Shown here: positions 35,723 through 44,329 of the stretch, piece by piece
Layout: every line of letters starts with the position of its first letter
How positions within the stretch are numbered: the first letter of the stretch is position 1
IMG/VR virus record: IMGVR_UViG_3300021425_000049
Span: 1 to 54,909 of that record
Direction: 5' to 3' (one strand)
Length of the DNA: 54,909 bases
From: a virus
Translations under genes and position numbers: made by a program
Notes under the pieces: generated by a model
The model's input: the letters and a program-made list of their open reading frames with translations, nothing else
The model's database searches: none
Told to the model about the DNA's origin: nothing

Positions 35723-37573
35723 TTATAAAACCAAATCCCAGGTGCCGTTTGAATAGTAACCGTCGATGGCTTTTTGCCAAAAATAACTGTTGAAATAGTA
35801 TTGTGTGTTTGTTGTAAGATTTGTTATGTAAACAGTTTCTGTCGATTCGCTTGCGTCAAATACTATATTCCACTTGCTACCATCCCATTCTACAATATCA
35901 TAATGGTCTGCAATAAAGTCATCACCTGATACACTCTTCCAGGCATCAGCCCCATCTTCGTTCAAGTATAATACATAACGAACAGTTACATCAGCAGGCG
36001 CTGGCGAGTCTAGTTTAATCACATACTTGTCGTCTTTGTTAATTGCAGTAGATGTTACCTTAACACCGTTAACAAAAATATCATGTCCATATACAGCATC
36101 AAAGTCTGTTTCTGTATCAATAGTATTATCAGGCAACAAGAAAGATTGCTTGCGCTCAACTTTACCGCCAATAGGTGCTAACATAAGCAAACGTGCTCCT
36201 AAAGGAATATCTGATTTAGTAGCACCGTAGTGTGTAATAGGATTAAATGTTCTAGGATTAATTATATAATCAATTGTGCCTTCATCGTTTGCGCTACGAG
36301 CAATACCCGGTATTAGCGTATCTGTAGGCAAAGTATCTACATCCCATTCAATGTCTAATGTATATTTGTCGGATGCGTTAATAGTAAATGTTCCAACAAT
36401 TGGATTTATTAATTCGGCTCTTTTTAATCTTATTTGACTAATACCTTCTTGATATGTAGCAAACTCCTCAGCCTCTATTACATTAAGCCATGTAACTTCA
36501 CCTATGCGTAATTTTTTATTAATACTTAGTTTAGCAGTATCACTATCAATAATTATATCAAGATTTCTGTAAGTTGTAACTAATGGAGCCTTTAATGTTA
36601 ACTGCGTATCAGAAGCCACGCCATAAACATTTCGTGGTCTTGAATCGTCATCTGGATCGACAATTACATCGTCAAATTCGCCTTTGACTAATCCATCTTT
36701 TGGAGCAACTGTTCCTGGTTCGACAGTGTTAGCACCAACACCTATCACTGTATTAGATGGATCTGTTAAATCTGTTAATCCGTTGCCTATGTTTGTTTGA
36801 CCATCGTTAATAACACTTCCATCAGGTAAAACTGTTATATCGGAGGTGTTAGACACATCTGTTCCTGTATCTGGATTGAAGCCATCTAGTTCAACTGTTC
36901 CTGTATCTACGTTGAATACACTTGTAATAATACTTGTAATTACACCTAGCTTCTTAACTTTTGCAGGAGGTGAAATGTATATAGGAGCAGTAAATGCCAT
37001 TGTAGCAACATCTATATCTGATTCGGTGCCAGTAGGTATACTTCTACTGCTAAACGTCAGGCTGTCCATATTTAATACAGTAAGACTTGTCCAGTCAACA
37101 TAATTGTCACTGGTTTGTAATTCTAAATCAGGATTAAAGATCATTAGTATCTGTTCCATGATTTGCAATTTTTGTTCTGTGTTTGTAGTCCATAAATCTA
37201 CATTAACGCTGAGATTATAAGGCGTAGGATGCAAACGTTCTACTGTATAACCATTGCCTTGTGTGGTTTTATATTCTTTAGCAACAGGATCCCATTCACG
37301 CTCTCTTACATTGACCTTGCTAACAAAACTACTGTCGCTCAAACGTGTTCTATCCATTTCTAATGCAGTAATATAAACTGCCATGCGAGGAGCACTTGGC
37401 ATTTTGTTTTCACTATTATCTCGCATGATATTAGAAACTTGTCTAGTCAAGTCTCCATACATAACAGGAACATTTGTTAAGTTACCGTCACTGTCCTTGT
37501 ATTGGAAATAACTGAAAGCTCTTATAATTTGGCTTATATATCTACGTATTTGTCCATCATAAAAAAATTGCAT
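35723..37573 (-). CDS. 15: Tail sheath stabiliser / completion protein gp15, extended
   Basis: A 616-aa protein whose first ~210 residues match the T4-type gp15 pattern: FFYDGQIRRYISQIIRAFSYFQYK, VPVMYGDLTRQVSNIM, SAPRMAVYITALEMDR, HPTPYNLSVNVDLWTTN, and a helix ending in ILMIFNPDLEL. gp15 caps the tail tube and sheath and joins it to the neck. T4 gp15 is only 272 aa; the extra ~350 residues are beta-rich (for example LRIGEVTWLNVIEAEEF, VRYVLYLNEDGADAWKS) and end with a segment like an appended adhesin domain. The start overlaps the end of gp14 (TAATG on the minus strand). The neck genes gp14 and gp15 run opposite to the other structural genes. Confidence 0.78.
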   Translation of the reverse strand: MQFFYDGQIRRYISQIIRAFSYFQYKDSDGNLTNVPVMYGDLTRQVSNIMRDNSENKMPSAPRMAVYITALEMDRTRLSDSSFVSKVNVREREWDPVAKEYKTTQGNGYTVERLHPTPYNLSVNVDLWTTNTEQKLQIMEQILMIFNPDLELQTSDNYVDWTSLTVLNMDSLTFSSRSIPTGTESDIDVATMAFTAPIYISPPAKVKKLGVITSIITSVFNVDTGTVELDGFNPDTGTDVSNTSDITVLPDGSVINDGQTNIGNGLTDLTDPSNTVIGVGANTVEPGTVAPKDGLVKGEFDDVIVDPDDDSRPRNVYGVASDTQLTLKAPLVTTYRNLDIIIDSDTAKLSINKKLRIGEVTWLNVIEAEEFATYQEGISQIRLKRAELINPIVGTFTINASDKYTLDIEWDVDTLPTDTLIPGIARSANDEGTIDYIINPRTFNPITHYGATKSDIPLGARLLMLAPIGGKVERKQSFLLPDNTIDTETDFDAVYGHDIFVNGVKVTSTAINKDDKYVIKLDSPAPADVTVRYVLYLNEDGADAWKSVSGDDFIADHYDIVEWDGSKWNIVFDASESTETVYITNLTTNTQYYFNSYFWQKAIDGYYSNGTWDLVL

Positions 37574-38991
37574 TAGTAATCTGACCTCGGTCTAAGTGCT
37601 TTAGAAATAGCTTGTCTTTCGGCCTCACGTCTTGCATATATGTAGATATCATACCTACCAGTAAGTTCAAGTTTTTCTTGAACGTTGTTGATAATGGGCA
37701 ACTGAATACGCAATTTTCCGGTTCCATCGTCAGAAAATAGATCTGGATGATCTTCTAAAGCATAATCATATTCTAACAATGTGTTTTGGTTTTTTATCAC
37801 TACAAAAAGAGCTGTTGTAGGATAACTTATATCAGTATCGATAATTATATCATCCTTTTCTGCATTAACAACGTCTGCACCTAATTTATTAAAATACATA
37901 TAGTTTGTATTATTAATAAATGTGCCTTTTTGTGTATCTCGTGTATCGTTTGGTGTCATTGTAGTGCGAACATCGTCTTCAACTTTTTTCCATGTTCTTC
38001 CTGTATAGTAAAATAAACGGTTTGGAAAAAAATCTTTTCTTAAAAAATAATCTCCTTGTGAACTTAAATTACTTGCAGGAAAATTTACTCCTTCGCCATA
38101 AGGAACACCATTTGGTGGCAACCCATCGCCAACTAAGTATCCCAAATATGCACTATTAGGAGGATTCATCATCAACATATCAGCAGATATTAATCCGTCC
38201 GCAGTTAATTCTGTAGTGTCTGCACTGAGTATATATACTTCTCCGTTTTCTCTAACTGTAACTGTAAAGAATTGAGTTGTATCATATCCGCTTGCTTTTA
38301 CATCTAATTCTGCTTGTGCAATAACAGCCTCATTAATTTCCATTTCTTTGCTATACGTGCTAAGAACATCACGTAAAGTATTGCCTTCAGGATTGTCTTC
38401 GTCTGCTGGCAAGTTCAAAATATCTTTGTATTCTTGAGAATCAACAAGTTGTTTTAGTTTAAGTCTATACAAGTGCGGATACCAAGTCTGACTAAATCCT
38501 TCTGCTGCACGATTTACATCTTCTACTACATAAAATCTTTTTAGTGCAACGTCAAAATCATTAAGTGCATACTCATCTTTAAGGTGCGGTAATTCAATTA
38601 CATCACCACTAATAAATTTTCTACCTAATGTTTTTACACTGCTGTTAATATGCACGGTCAAGAATATCATATCATTGCTTAAAAAAATACCAAACTGACT
38701 AAGATCAAAGTCGGCATCTTGGACACTGTAATGTCCTCTAAGCGTATAAACGTCTTCGTCATACTTTCTGTCACGATTCTCTAAAAAAAGTAAGTCTTGT
38801 ATGTTCTTAACGCTAACATTTTCATACTGAGGTTTGTCAGCAGTGGCATCACCTTCGCTGGCTAATTTTGGACCTAGATACTTATGCACAACTACATCTG
38901 TTCCACCTACAGTGAATTGTTCAAAGATAATATTATCTATAAAATCGTAGTCGTTGCTTTTAGTTGGTCTATATAAACTTAATCGTGGCAT
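37573..38991 (-). CDS. 14: Neck protein gp14
   Basis: A 472-aa protein. FGIFLSNDMIFLTVHINS, SGDVIELPHLKDEYALNDFDVALKRFYVVEDVNRAAEGFSQTW and YPHLYRLKLKQLVDSQEYKDIL are the segments that mark T4-type gp14, a head-completion/neck protein that binds the portal side and accepts the tail. T4 gp14 is 256 aa; the extra length is in the C-terminal half. The late octamer GATAAATA on the minus strand lies only 4 nt before the ATG, with no room for a Shine-Dalgarno, and no other in-frame Met is near, so a leaderless message is predicted. gp13, its neck partner, runs divergently. Confidence 0.8.
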   Translation of the reverse strand: MPRLSLYRPTKSNDYDFIDNIIFEQFTVGGTDVVVHKYLGPKLASEGDATADKPQYENVSVKNIQDLLFLENRDRKYDEDVYTLRGHYSVQDADFDLSQFGIFLSNDMIFLTVHINSSVKTLGRKFISGDVIELPHLKDEYALNDFDVALKRFYVVEDVNRAAEGFSQTWYPHLYRLKLKQLVDSQEYKDILNLPADEDNPEGNTLRDVLSTYSKEMEINEAVIAQAELDVKASGYDTTQFFTVTVRENGEVYILSADTTELTADGLISADMLMMNPPNSAYLGYLVGDGLPPNGVPYGEGVNFPASNLSSQGDYFLRKDFFPNRLFYYTGRTWKKVEDDVRTTMTPNDTRDTQKGTFINNTNYMYFNKLGADVVNAEKDDIIIDTDISYPTTALFVVIKNQNTLLEYDYALEDHPDLFSDDGTGKLRIQLPIINNVQEKLELTGRYDIYIYARREAERQAISKALRPRSDY

Positions 38992-38995
38992 ACTA

Positions 38996-39016
38996 TATTT
39001 ATCGACACGATAAATA
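38996..39016. promoter_or_regulatory. Divergent palindromic late promoters (gp14 left, gp13 right)
   Basis: Two GATAAATA octamers face away from each other, 39003-38996 (minus) and 39009-39016 (plus). With flanking bases they make a perfect inverted repeat, 9-bp arms around ACA. The leftward box is 4 nt from the gp14 ATG; the rightward one is 16 nt from the gp13 ATG, which has a TTGGAG ribosome site. Confidence 0.7.
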
Positions 39017-39032
39017 CTATTGGAGATAACTT

Positions 39033-39794
39033 ATGGCTGATACTACTACAGAGAAACAAGAAATTTTTAATTATGTTAATACCTTCTTGGGTGGAGGTAT
39101 GGTTGATGTAGAATTGGATCCTATACATTATGAAACAGCGTTGGAAAAATCACTAAGCAAATATAGACAACGCAGTGAAAACAGTGTAGAAGAAAGTTAC
39201 ATTACTTTACCTTTAGAGCAAGACAAGAACGAATATATACTTCCGCAAGAAATAATCGAAGTTAGAAAAATATACAGACGTAGTATAGGAAGTAGACTTG
39301 GCGGAAGCGCCGACGGTGGTAGTTTGTTTGAGCCATTTAACCTAGCATATACAAACACATATTTGCTAGCAGGCAGTGGCATAGGCGGATTAGCCACATA
39401 CGATTTCTTTGCACAGCAACAAGAACTTGTAGGACGTATGTTTGGTAGTTTTTTAGAATTTACTTGGAACACCAGCAATAAAAAATTAACAGTATTACAA
39501 AGACCACGAGCAGATGAGGAAGTATTACTTTGGTGCTACAACTATAGACCAGACTTTGAACTGTTTAAAGATTATAAAGCATACCAGTGGATCAAAGATT
39601 ATACACTTGCTAACTGCAAATATATGTTAGGCGAAGCACGTAGTAAATTCTCAACAATTGCTGGCCCAGGCGGCGGAACAACATTAAACGGTGATACGCT
39701 AAAAGCCGAAGCACAGCAAGAAATGGAAAAACTTGAAATGGATCTTGCAATGGCTGTTGCAGGTGGAACAGGATACGGGTTCTTAATTGGATAA
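39033..39794 (+). CDS. 13: Neck protein gp13
   Basis: A 253-aa protein with the layout of T4-type gp13: an N-terminal helix after EIFNYVNTFLGG, LDPIHYETALEKSLSKYRQRSENSVEESYITLPLEQDKNEYILP, the DNA-side segment EFTWNTSNKKLTVLQRPRADEEVLLWCYNY, and a helical end from YQWIKDYTLANCKYMLGEAR. It forms the neck ring below the portal together with gp14. Size is close to T4 gp13 (309 aa). Late octamer and ribosome site lie upstream. It overlaps the next gene's TTG start by 8 nt. Confidence 0.85.
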   Translation: MADTTTEKQEIFNYVNTFLGGGMVDVELDPIHYETALEKSLSKYRQRSENSVEESYITLPLEQDKNEYILPQEIIEVRKIYRRSIGSRLGGSADGGSLFEPFNLAYTNTYLLAGSGIGGLATYDFFAQQQELVGRMFGSFLEFTWNTSNKKLTVLQRPRADEEVLLWCYNYRPDFELFKDYKAYQWIKDYTLANCKYMLGEARSKFSTIAGPGGGTTLNGDTLKAEAQQEMEKLEMDLAMAVAGGTGYGFLIG

Positions 39795-40287
39795 ACGTAA
39801 CAGAATTGCTGTTGAACAAACAATTGAATACACAGGAAAAACACATCGGAGACATTTTTTAAATTGGTTTGTAAAAGAAAACAATATAAAAAGTATGGCC
39901 GAAGTTGGAGTAAGGCACGGTAGCACTTGTTTTCATTTGCTAAACAATAATCCAGAATTAAAAATATATGCTATAGATAAAAGCATAAATGGATTTTACA
40001 ATGAAACAATTAAAAAAAGATATGGTAATAGATTAATTGCTATAGAAGCATTTAGTCACATAGCTGCTGATTCAATCAAAGACGGTTGCTTAGATTTAGT
40101 TTTTATCGATGCAGACCATAGTTATGAATGTGTAAAAAATGATATTCTAGCATACACACCTAAACTGAAAGCAGGAGGATGGCTTACTGGTCATGACATA
40201 GATTTTCCTGGTGTGAATAAAGCAGTAAATGAATTAGTAAAACATTACGAAGTTGGAACCAATAATGTTTGGTTGACAAGCATTTAA
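39787..40287 (+). CDS. Class I SAM methyltransferase-like protein
   Basis: A 166-aa protein with a Rossmann methyltransferase pattern: motif I AEVGVRHGSTC (38-48), an acidic strand end YAIDKS (D64), LDLVFIDADHSY (102-113), then LKAGGWLTGHDIDFPGV (127-143). This is the Methyltransf_24 type, frequent in phage and polysaccharide loci, where it methylates sugars. The start is the TTG at 39787, within gp13; upstream there is only a weak ACGGG. The last 19 bases hold a host-type promoter for the next gene. Substrate not evident; a link to the glycosyltransferase-like genes in this window is a guess. Confidence 0.7.
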   Translation: MDKRNRIAVEQTIEYTGKTHRRHFLNWFVKENNIKSMAEVGVRHGSTCFHLLNNNPELKIYAIDKSINGFYNETIKKRYGNRLIAIEAFSHIAADSIKDGCLDLVFIDADHSYECVKNDILAYTPKLKAGGWLTGHDIDFPGVNKAVNELVKHYEVGTNNVWLTSI

Positions 40288-40301
40288 TTTTCATATATTA
40301 T
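40273..40301 (+). promoter_or_regulatory. Host-type promoter placing the start on the kinase ATG
   Basis: TTGACA (40273-40278), 17-nt spacer, TATTAT (40296-40301). The seventh base after the -10 is 40308, the A of the ATG of the P-loop kinase, so a leaderless message is predicted. No Shine-Dalgarno is present. Confidence 0.75.
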
Positions 40302-40307
40302 GTAACA

Positions 40308-40811
40308 ATGCAAAAATTAAAATTACTAGTAATCGGTCACGGCAGGCACGGTAAAGATACTGTTTGTGAAATATTACGTGATAAGTATGATTATAGTTTT
40401 GAGAGCAGTTCTCGGTTCTGCTCTAAGTTGTTTATATACGATATGTTGAAGGACAAATATGGATATACTGATGAAGAACAGTGCTACGCTGACAGGCATA
40501 ATCACCGAGCAGAATGGTATGATGCTATCTGCGATTATAATGTTCCTGACGCGGCACGTCTAGGCAGAGAAATATTTAAAGCGCATGATATCTACTGTGG
40601 ATTGAGAAACAAGCGTGAATTTTTTGCTATGAAGAATACAGGTGTATTTGACCATGTTATTTGGGTAGACCGCAGCGACTATCTTCCTCCAGAAGACAAA
40701 AACAGCATGAGTTTAGAACCTTGGATGGCAGACTATCATATTGACAACAACGGAACACTTAATGATTTAAAATTTTGGGTTAAAGATTTGATGTCATATT
40801 TACATAGTTAA
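40308..40811 (+). CDS. P-loop kinase, deoxynucleotide-monophosphate-kinase-like
   Basis: A 167-aa protein beginning MQKLKLLVIGHGRHGKDTVCEIL, a Walker A loop (G10 to T18, K16) of the dNMP kinase type. RFCSKLFIYDMLKDKYGYTDEEQCYADRHNHRAEWYDAICDY and DHVIWVDRSDYLP are further segments; SLEPWMADYHIDNNGTLNDL near the end is the base-binding/lid end often seen in this family. It could supply nucleotides for phage DNA synthesis. The frame is open from a TTG at 40269, but the ATG at 40308 is preferred because the P-loop then sits at the usual position and a promoter leads straight to it. An early enzyme gene among late genes, with its own host-type promoter, fits an early function. Confidence 0.75.
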   Translation: MQKLKLLVIGHGRHGKDTVCEILRDKYDYSFESSSRFCSKLFIYDMLKDKYGYTDEEQCYADRHNHRAEWYDAICDYNVPDAARLGREIFKAHDIYCGLRNKREFFAMKNTGVFDHVIWVDRSDYLPPEDKNSMSLEPWMADYHIDNNGTLNDLKFWVKDLMSYLHS

Positions 40812-40855
40812 ACACGCATTTTTCTTGTTATAAACCCCATTTTCTATGCGGATCA

Positions 40856-40863
40856 GGTAAATA
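40856..40863 (+). promoter_or_regulatory. Late promoter variant GGTAAATA (sheath)
   Basis: The same variant as at 3322, 32 nt before the sheath ATG at 40896, which has an AGGAG ribosome site. An upstream ACCCCATTTTCT (40834-40845) resembles sequences before 8380 and 12965. Confidence 0.5.
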
Positions 40864-40895
40864 ATAGTAATAATGACCCATAGGAGAAAAAAACA

Positions 40896-43800
40896 ATGGT
40901 AGGATTAGTATCACCAGGCGTTCAGGTAAATGTAATTGACGAGAGTTTTTACACACCGGCCGAACCTGGCACAACGCCAATTATTTTTGTTGCTACAGAA
41001 CAAAATAAAGTTAACGGAGCAGGCACAGGTATAGCTCCAGGAACACTAAAAGCAAATGCAGATAAAGTTTACTTGATTAGTTCACAAAGAGAACTTGTTG
41101 AAACTTTTGGTGATCCTAAATTTATTACTGATGCAAATAACAATCCTGTTCACGGAGGGGAACAGAATGAATACGGACTTCAAGCAGCATACAGCTACTT
41201 AGGCGTAAGTAATCTTGCTTATGTAGTAAGAGCCGATGTTGATCTTGCTGCACTAAATGGTAGTCCTATTCCTACTGCGGCTGATCCAGATGATGGCACA
41301 TACTGGTTAGACACAGAATCATCTACTTACGGTGTATTTGAGTGGAATGGTGCTAGCATTTTGACAGCAGGCGGACAAACATTTACAAATAAATTACCAA
41401 TAGTAATTTACGACGAAACACAACTTGTAGGTAACAGTGTTACAGGTATACCAAAAGGGTCAGTTGGTGCTGTAGGCGATTATGCACTTGTTGCAACTAC
41501 AAACATTGTGAAATCATATTATAAATCTCCAGGTAACGCTACAGGACTTTCAGCAGGACAATGGGTCGAAGTTGGTAGCGCAAATTGGAAAGCAAGCTGG
41601 CCTGTAGTAACAGCAGCTAATCCAAATGTAACTATCGTTGCAGGTGATGCATTTGACATCATTACAAATGTAGGAACAACAACAGTTACATCAACTGGAG
41701 ACTTAGAGCAATTTGTTATTGACATTAACACAGCATGTGTAAGTGCTGCAAACGGTGTAAGTGTTGCACTAGTTGATGGCAAAATGGAATTTTATGTGGA
41801 TGGTAGTGATGGCGAAATGACACTAGCAGATGGTAATAACACACCGCTTGCTACACTAGGTATCACAGCTGGACAATATGTAACTCCTAAGTTACAAATT
41901 ACTCCTCACACAGAAGTTCCAGAATACAAAACAAATGACACAACACCACGTCCGACAGGTTCGCTTTGGATTAAAACCACAGAACCAAATCTAGGCGCAC
42001 GTTGGAGAGTAAGACGTTGGAACGAAAGCACAGAGCTTTGGGATTCAGTAGATGCACCAATTTATGATTCAAACGTAGATGCATTATATGAGTTAGATCG
42101 CTCTGGTGGCGGATCAAACTTAGCAGCAGGTGATTTATATATTCAAGCAAACGTTGCAGCAGATACAAGCCCAATTGGTAATTTCAGAATTTATGTAAGA
42201 AATGCTAGCGGTGCAACAACTGTAACAACAGGAAAGTTTGATACAACAACATTAACTGCTGGTTCAAAATCTTTTGATATTGCAGAAAGTGATGCAGGCT
42301 CAGGCACAATGGGTGCAGCGAAAACAGCAACATTTGTTGCCACTGGTAGCTCAGACGATGCAGACTTAATGGCAGAAGCAATCAACTCATTAAACTTTGA
42401 AAACATTGTAGCAAGTGTTGACAGCCAAGATAGGGTTACAATCACTCATAGAGACGGCGGTGAAATACACTTTGTTGATACAAGCAATGCATTAACTGAT
42501 GCAGGGTTTACACCATATGATACGTCTGCACTAACAGGCACAGTAAACTTGTATTGGCAAGATGGCGCATCTGGATCAGATCCAGAGCAATATAAAGCAT
42601 CTCTTTGGAAGCCACTAACATATACTGCAAGCGATGATGCACCAACAGCACTAGCAGCTGACGGCGCATTATGGTATAGCAGCGTCATTGACGAAGTAGA
42701 TATTATGGTTCACAACGGTGAAAAGTGGGTAGGTTTACTATATGATGGTGCTTCTGGACAAAGCAATATTGCTAGCCCATACTATGATGTAGATCCAGCA
42801 CAAGCACCAGATCCAGCAGGACCTTTTGTAAGAGTTACAGCACCAGAAGACGGTGATCGTTCAGACGGCGGTAACCTAGTAGATGGCGATATTTGGGTAA
42901 GCACAGCAGATATGGATAACTATCCAAGAGTTTACCGTTATAATACTTTACTAGCACAATGGGTAGAGCTAGACGGAACAGATCAAACAACTGAAAATGG
43001 CGTCTTATTTGCAGACGCACGTTACAACACAAACGGTGCAAACAGTGACGAAGCAGGTGATATAGCAGACTTGATGACAACTGATTACGTTGATCCAGAC
43101 TGCCCAGATCCAGCACTATATCCAAAAGGAATGTTGCTTTGGAACCTGCGTAGAAGCGGATTTAATGTAAAGCGTTTTGTGCGTAACTATATTGACACTG
43201 CGCAAGACAACCCACAGTATGGTCCAGGTGATGGCGAATCAATGATTAACTATTATCCAAACCGTTGGGTTACAGAATCAGCTAACCAAGAAGACGGAAA
43301 AGGTAGCTTTGGTAGAAAAGCACAAAGAAAAGTTGTTGTGCAAGCACTACAAGCTACTGTAAACAGTAATGAAGATATTAGAGACGAAGAAAGACGTATC
43401 TTTAACTTGATTGCTACTCCAGGATATCCAGAGCTAATTGGTGAAATGATTAGTTTAAACTACGACAGAAACTTAACAGCATTTGTTGTTGGCGATACAC
43501 CATCTAGACTAGCACCTAACACTACAGAACTAAACGATTGGGCAACTAATGCTGCACTAGCATTAGAAGACAATGATAACGGTTTAGTTAGTAGAGACGA
43601 ATACATGGGTGTTTGGTATCCATGGGGCTTTACAAGTGATAATGTAGGTAACAACATTGTTGTTCCTCCGAGTCATATGGTTCTTAGAGTAATTGCGCTT
43701 AATGACCAAGTTGCATTTCCTTGGTTCGCACCAGCAGGAACAAGACGCGGCGGTGTTACAAACGCAACCAGCGTAGGATATGTAAACAGCGAAGGCGAGT

Positions 43801-44258
43801 TTGAGAGTATTTCTCTTAACGAAGGACAGCGTGATACACTGTATACACAAAATGTAAACCCAATTACATTCTTAGTAGGCGCAGGACTAGTTGTCTTTGG
43901 ACAAAAGACTCGAGCAAGAAACGCAAGTGCGCTAGACAGAGTGAACGTAGCAAGACTTATCATTTACATGAGAAGTCAACTTACAAAACTTGCTAAACCT
44001 TATCTATTTGAACCAAATGATAAGATTACAAGAGACGAAGTAAAACAAGCAGTAGAAAGTTTGTTAGTTGAGCTTGTAAGTTTGAGAGCACTATATGACT
44101 TCTTAGTTGTATGTGACGAATCAAACAACACACCGGCTAGAATTGACAGAAACGAACTATATGTTGATATTGCAATCGAACCAGTCAAAGCAATTGAATT
44201 TATTTACATTCCATTGCGTATTAAAAATACTGGTGAAATATCTGGACTATCTGCTTAA
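40896..44258 (+). CDS. 18: Tail sheath protein gp18, enlarged
   Basis: An 1120-aa protein. The N-terminus (LVSPGVQVNVIDESFYTP, PIIFVATEQNKVNGAGTG) and the C-terminal third (WGFTSDNVGNNIVVPPSHMVLRVIALNDQVAFPWFAPAGTRRGG, RARNASALDRVNVARLIIYMRSQL, ARIDRNELYVDIAIEPVKAIEFIYIPLRI) are typical of T4-type contractile sheath subunits. T4 gp18 is 659 aa; the extra ~450 residues lie in the outer part, about 120-700, and are Asp/Thr/Gly-rich with repeated elements such as DGxxW...W and YKASLWKPLTYTASDDAPT. They probably decorate the sheath surface. It is followed by a stem-loop and then gp19. Confidence 0.9.
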   Translation: MVGLVSPGVQVNVIDESFYTPAEPGTTPIIFVATEQNKVNGAGTGIAPGTLKANADKVYLISSQRELVETFGDPKFITDANNNPVHGGEQNEYGLQAAYSYLGVSNLAYVVRADVDLAALNGSPIPTAADPDDGTYWLDTESSTYGVFEWNGASILTAGGQTFTNKLPIVIYDETQLVGNSVTGIPKGSVGAVGDYALVATTNIVKSYYKSPGNATGLSAGQWVEVGSANWKASWPVVTAANPNVTIVAGDAFDIITNVGTTTVTSTGDLEQFVIDINTACVSAANGVSVALVDGKMEFYVDGSDGEMTLADGNNTPLATLGITAGQYVTPKLQITPHTEVPEYKTNDTTPRPTGSLWIKTTEPNLGARWRVRRWNESTELWDSVDAPIYDSNVDALYELDRSGGGSNLAAGDLYIQANVAADTSPIGNFRIYVRNASGATTVTTGKFDTTTLTAGSKSFDIAESDAGSGTMGAAKTATFVATGSSDDADLMAEAINSLNFENIVASVDSQDRVTITHRDGGEIHFVDTSNALTDAGFTPYDTSALTGTVNLYWQDGASGSDPEQYKASLWKPLTYTASDDAPTALAADGALWYSSVIDEVDIMVHNGEKWVGLLYDGASGQSNIASPYYDVDPAQAPDPAGPFVRVTAPEDGDRSDGGNLVDGDIWVSTADMDNYPRVYRYNTLLAQWVELDGTDQTTENGVLFADARYNTNGANSDEAGDIADLMTTDYVDPDCPDPALYPKGMLLWNLRRSGFNVKRFVRNYIDTAQDNPQYGPGDGESMINYYPNRWVTESANQEDGKGSFGRKAQRKVVVQALQATVNSNEDIRDEERRIFNLIATPGYPELIGEMISLNYDRNLTAFVVGDTPSRLAPNTTELNDWATNAALALEDNDNGLVSRDEYMGVWYPWGFTSDNVGNNIVVPPSHMVLRVIALNDQVAFPWFAPAGTRRGGVTNATSVGYVNSEGEFESISLNEGQRDTLYTQNVNPITFLVGAGLVVFGQKTRARNASALDRVNVARLIIYMRSQLTKLAKPYLFEPNDKITRDEVKQAVESLLVELVSLRALYDFLVVCDESNNTPARIDRNELYVDIAIEPVKAIEFIYIPLRIKNTGEISGLSA

Positions 44259-44266
44259 TATCATAA

Positions 44267-44294
44267 TGAGGGGGCAAAAATAAATGTCCCCTCA
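44267..44294 (+). terminator. Stem-loop between sheath and tube genes
   Basis: TGAGGGGGCA pairs with TGTCCCCTCA (10 bp including one G-T), with an A-rich 8-nt loop. No U-run follows, so it may attenuate or protect an RNA end rather than fully terminate. A late box lies immediately downstream. Confidence 0.5.
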
Positions 44295-44297
44295 AAT

Positions 44298-44305
44298 GAT
44301 AAATA
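44298..44305 (+). promoter_or_regulatory. Late promoter octamer GATAAATA (tail tube)
   Basis: 24 nt before the gp19 ATG at 44330, with AGGAG in the short leader. Confidence 0.65.
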
Positions 44306-44329
44306 CATGTGAATAGGAGAATAGATTAA

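Noticed and set aside
40269-40307. TTG start 13 codons upstream for the P-loop kinase
   Set aside because: Those codons overlap a near-consensus promoter and would push the P-loop away from the N-terminus; no ribosome site supports it.
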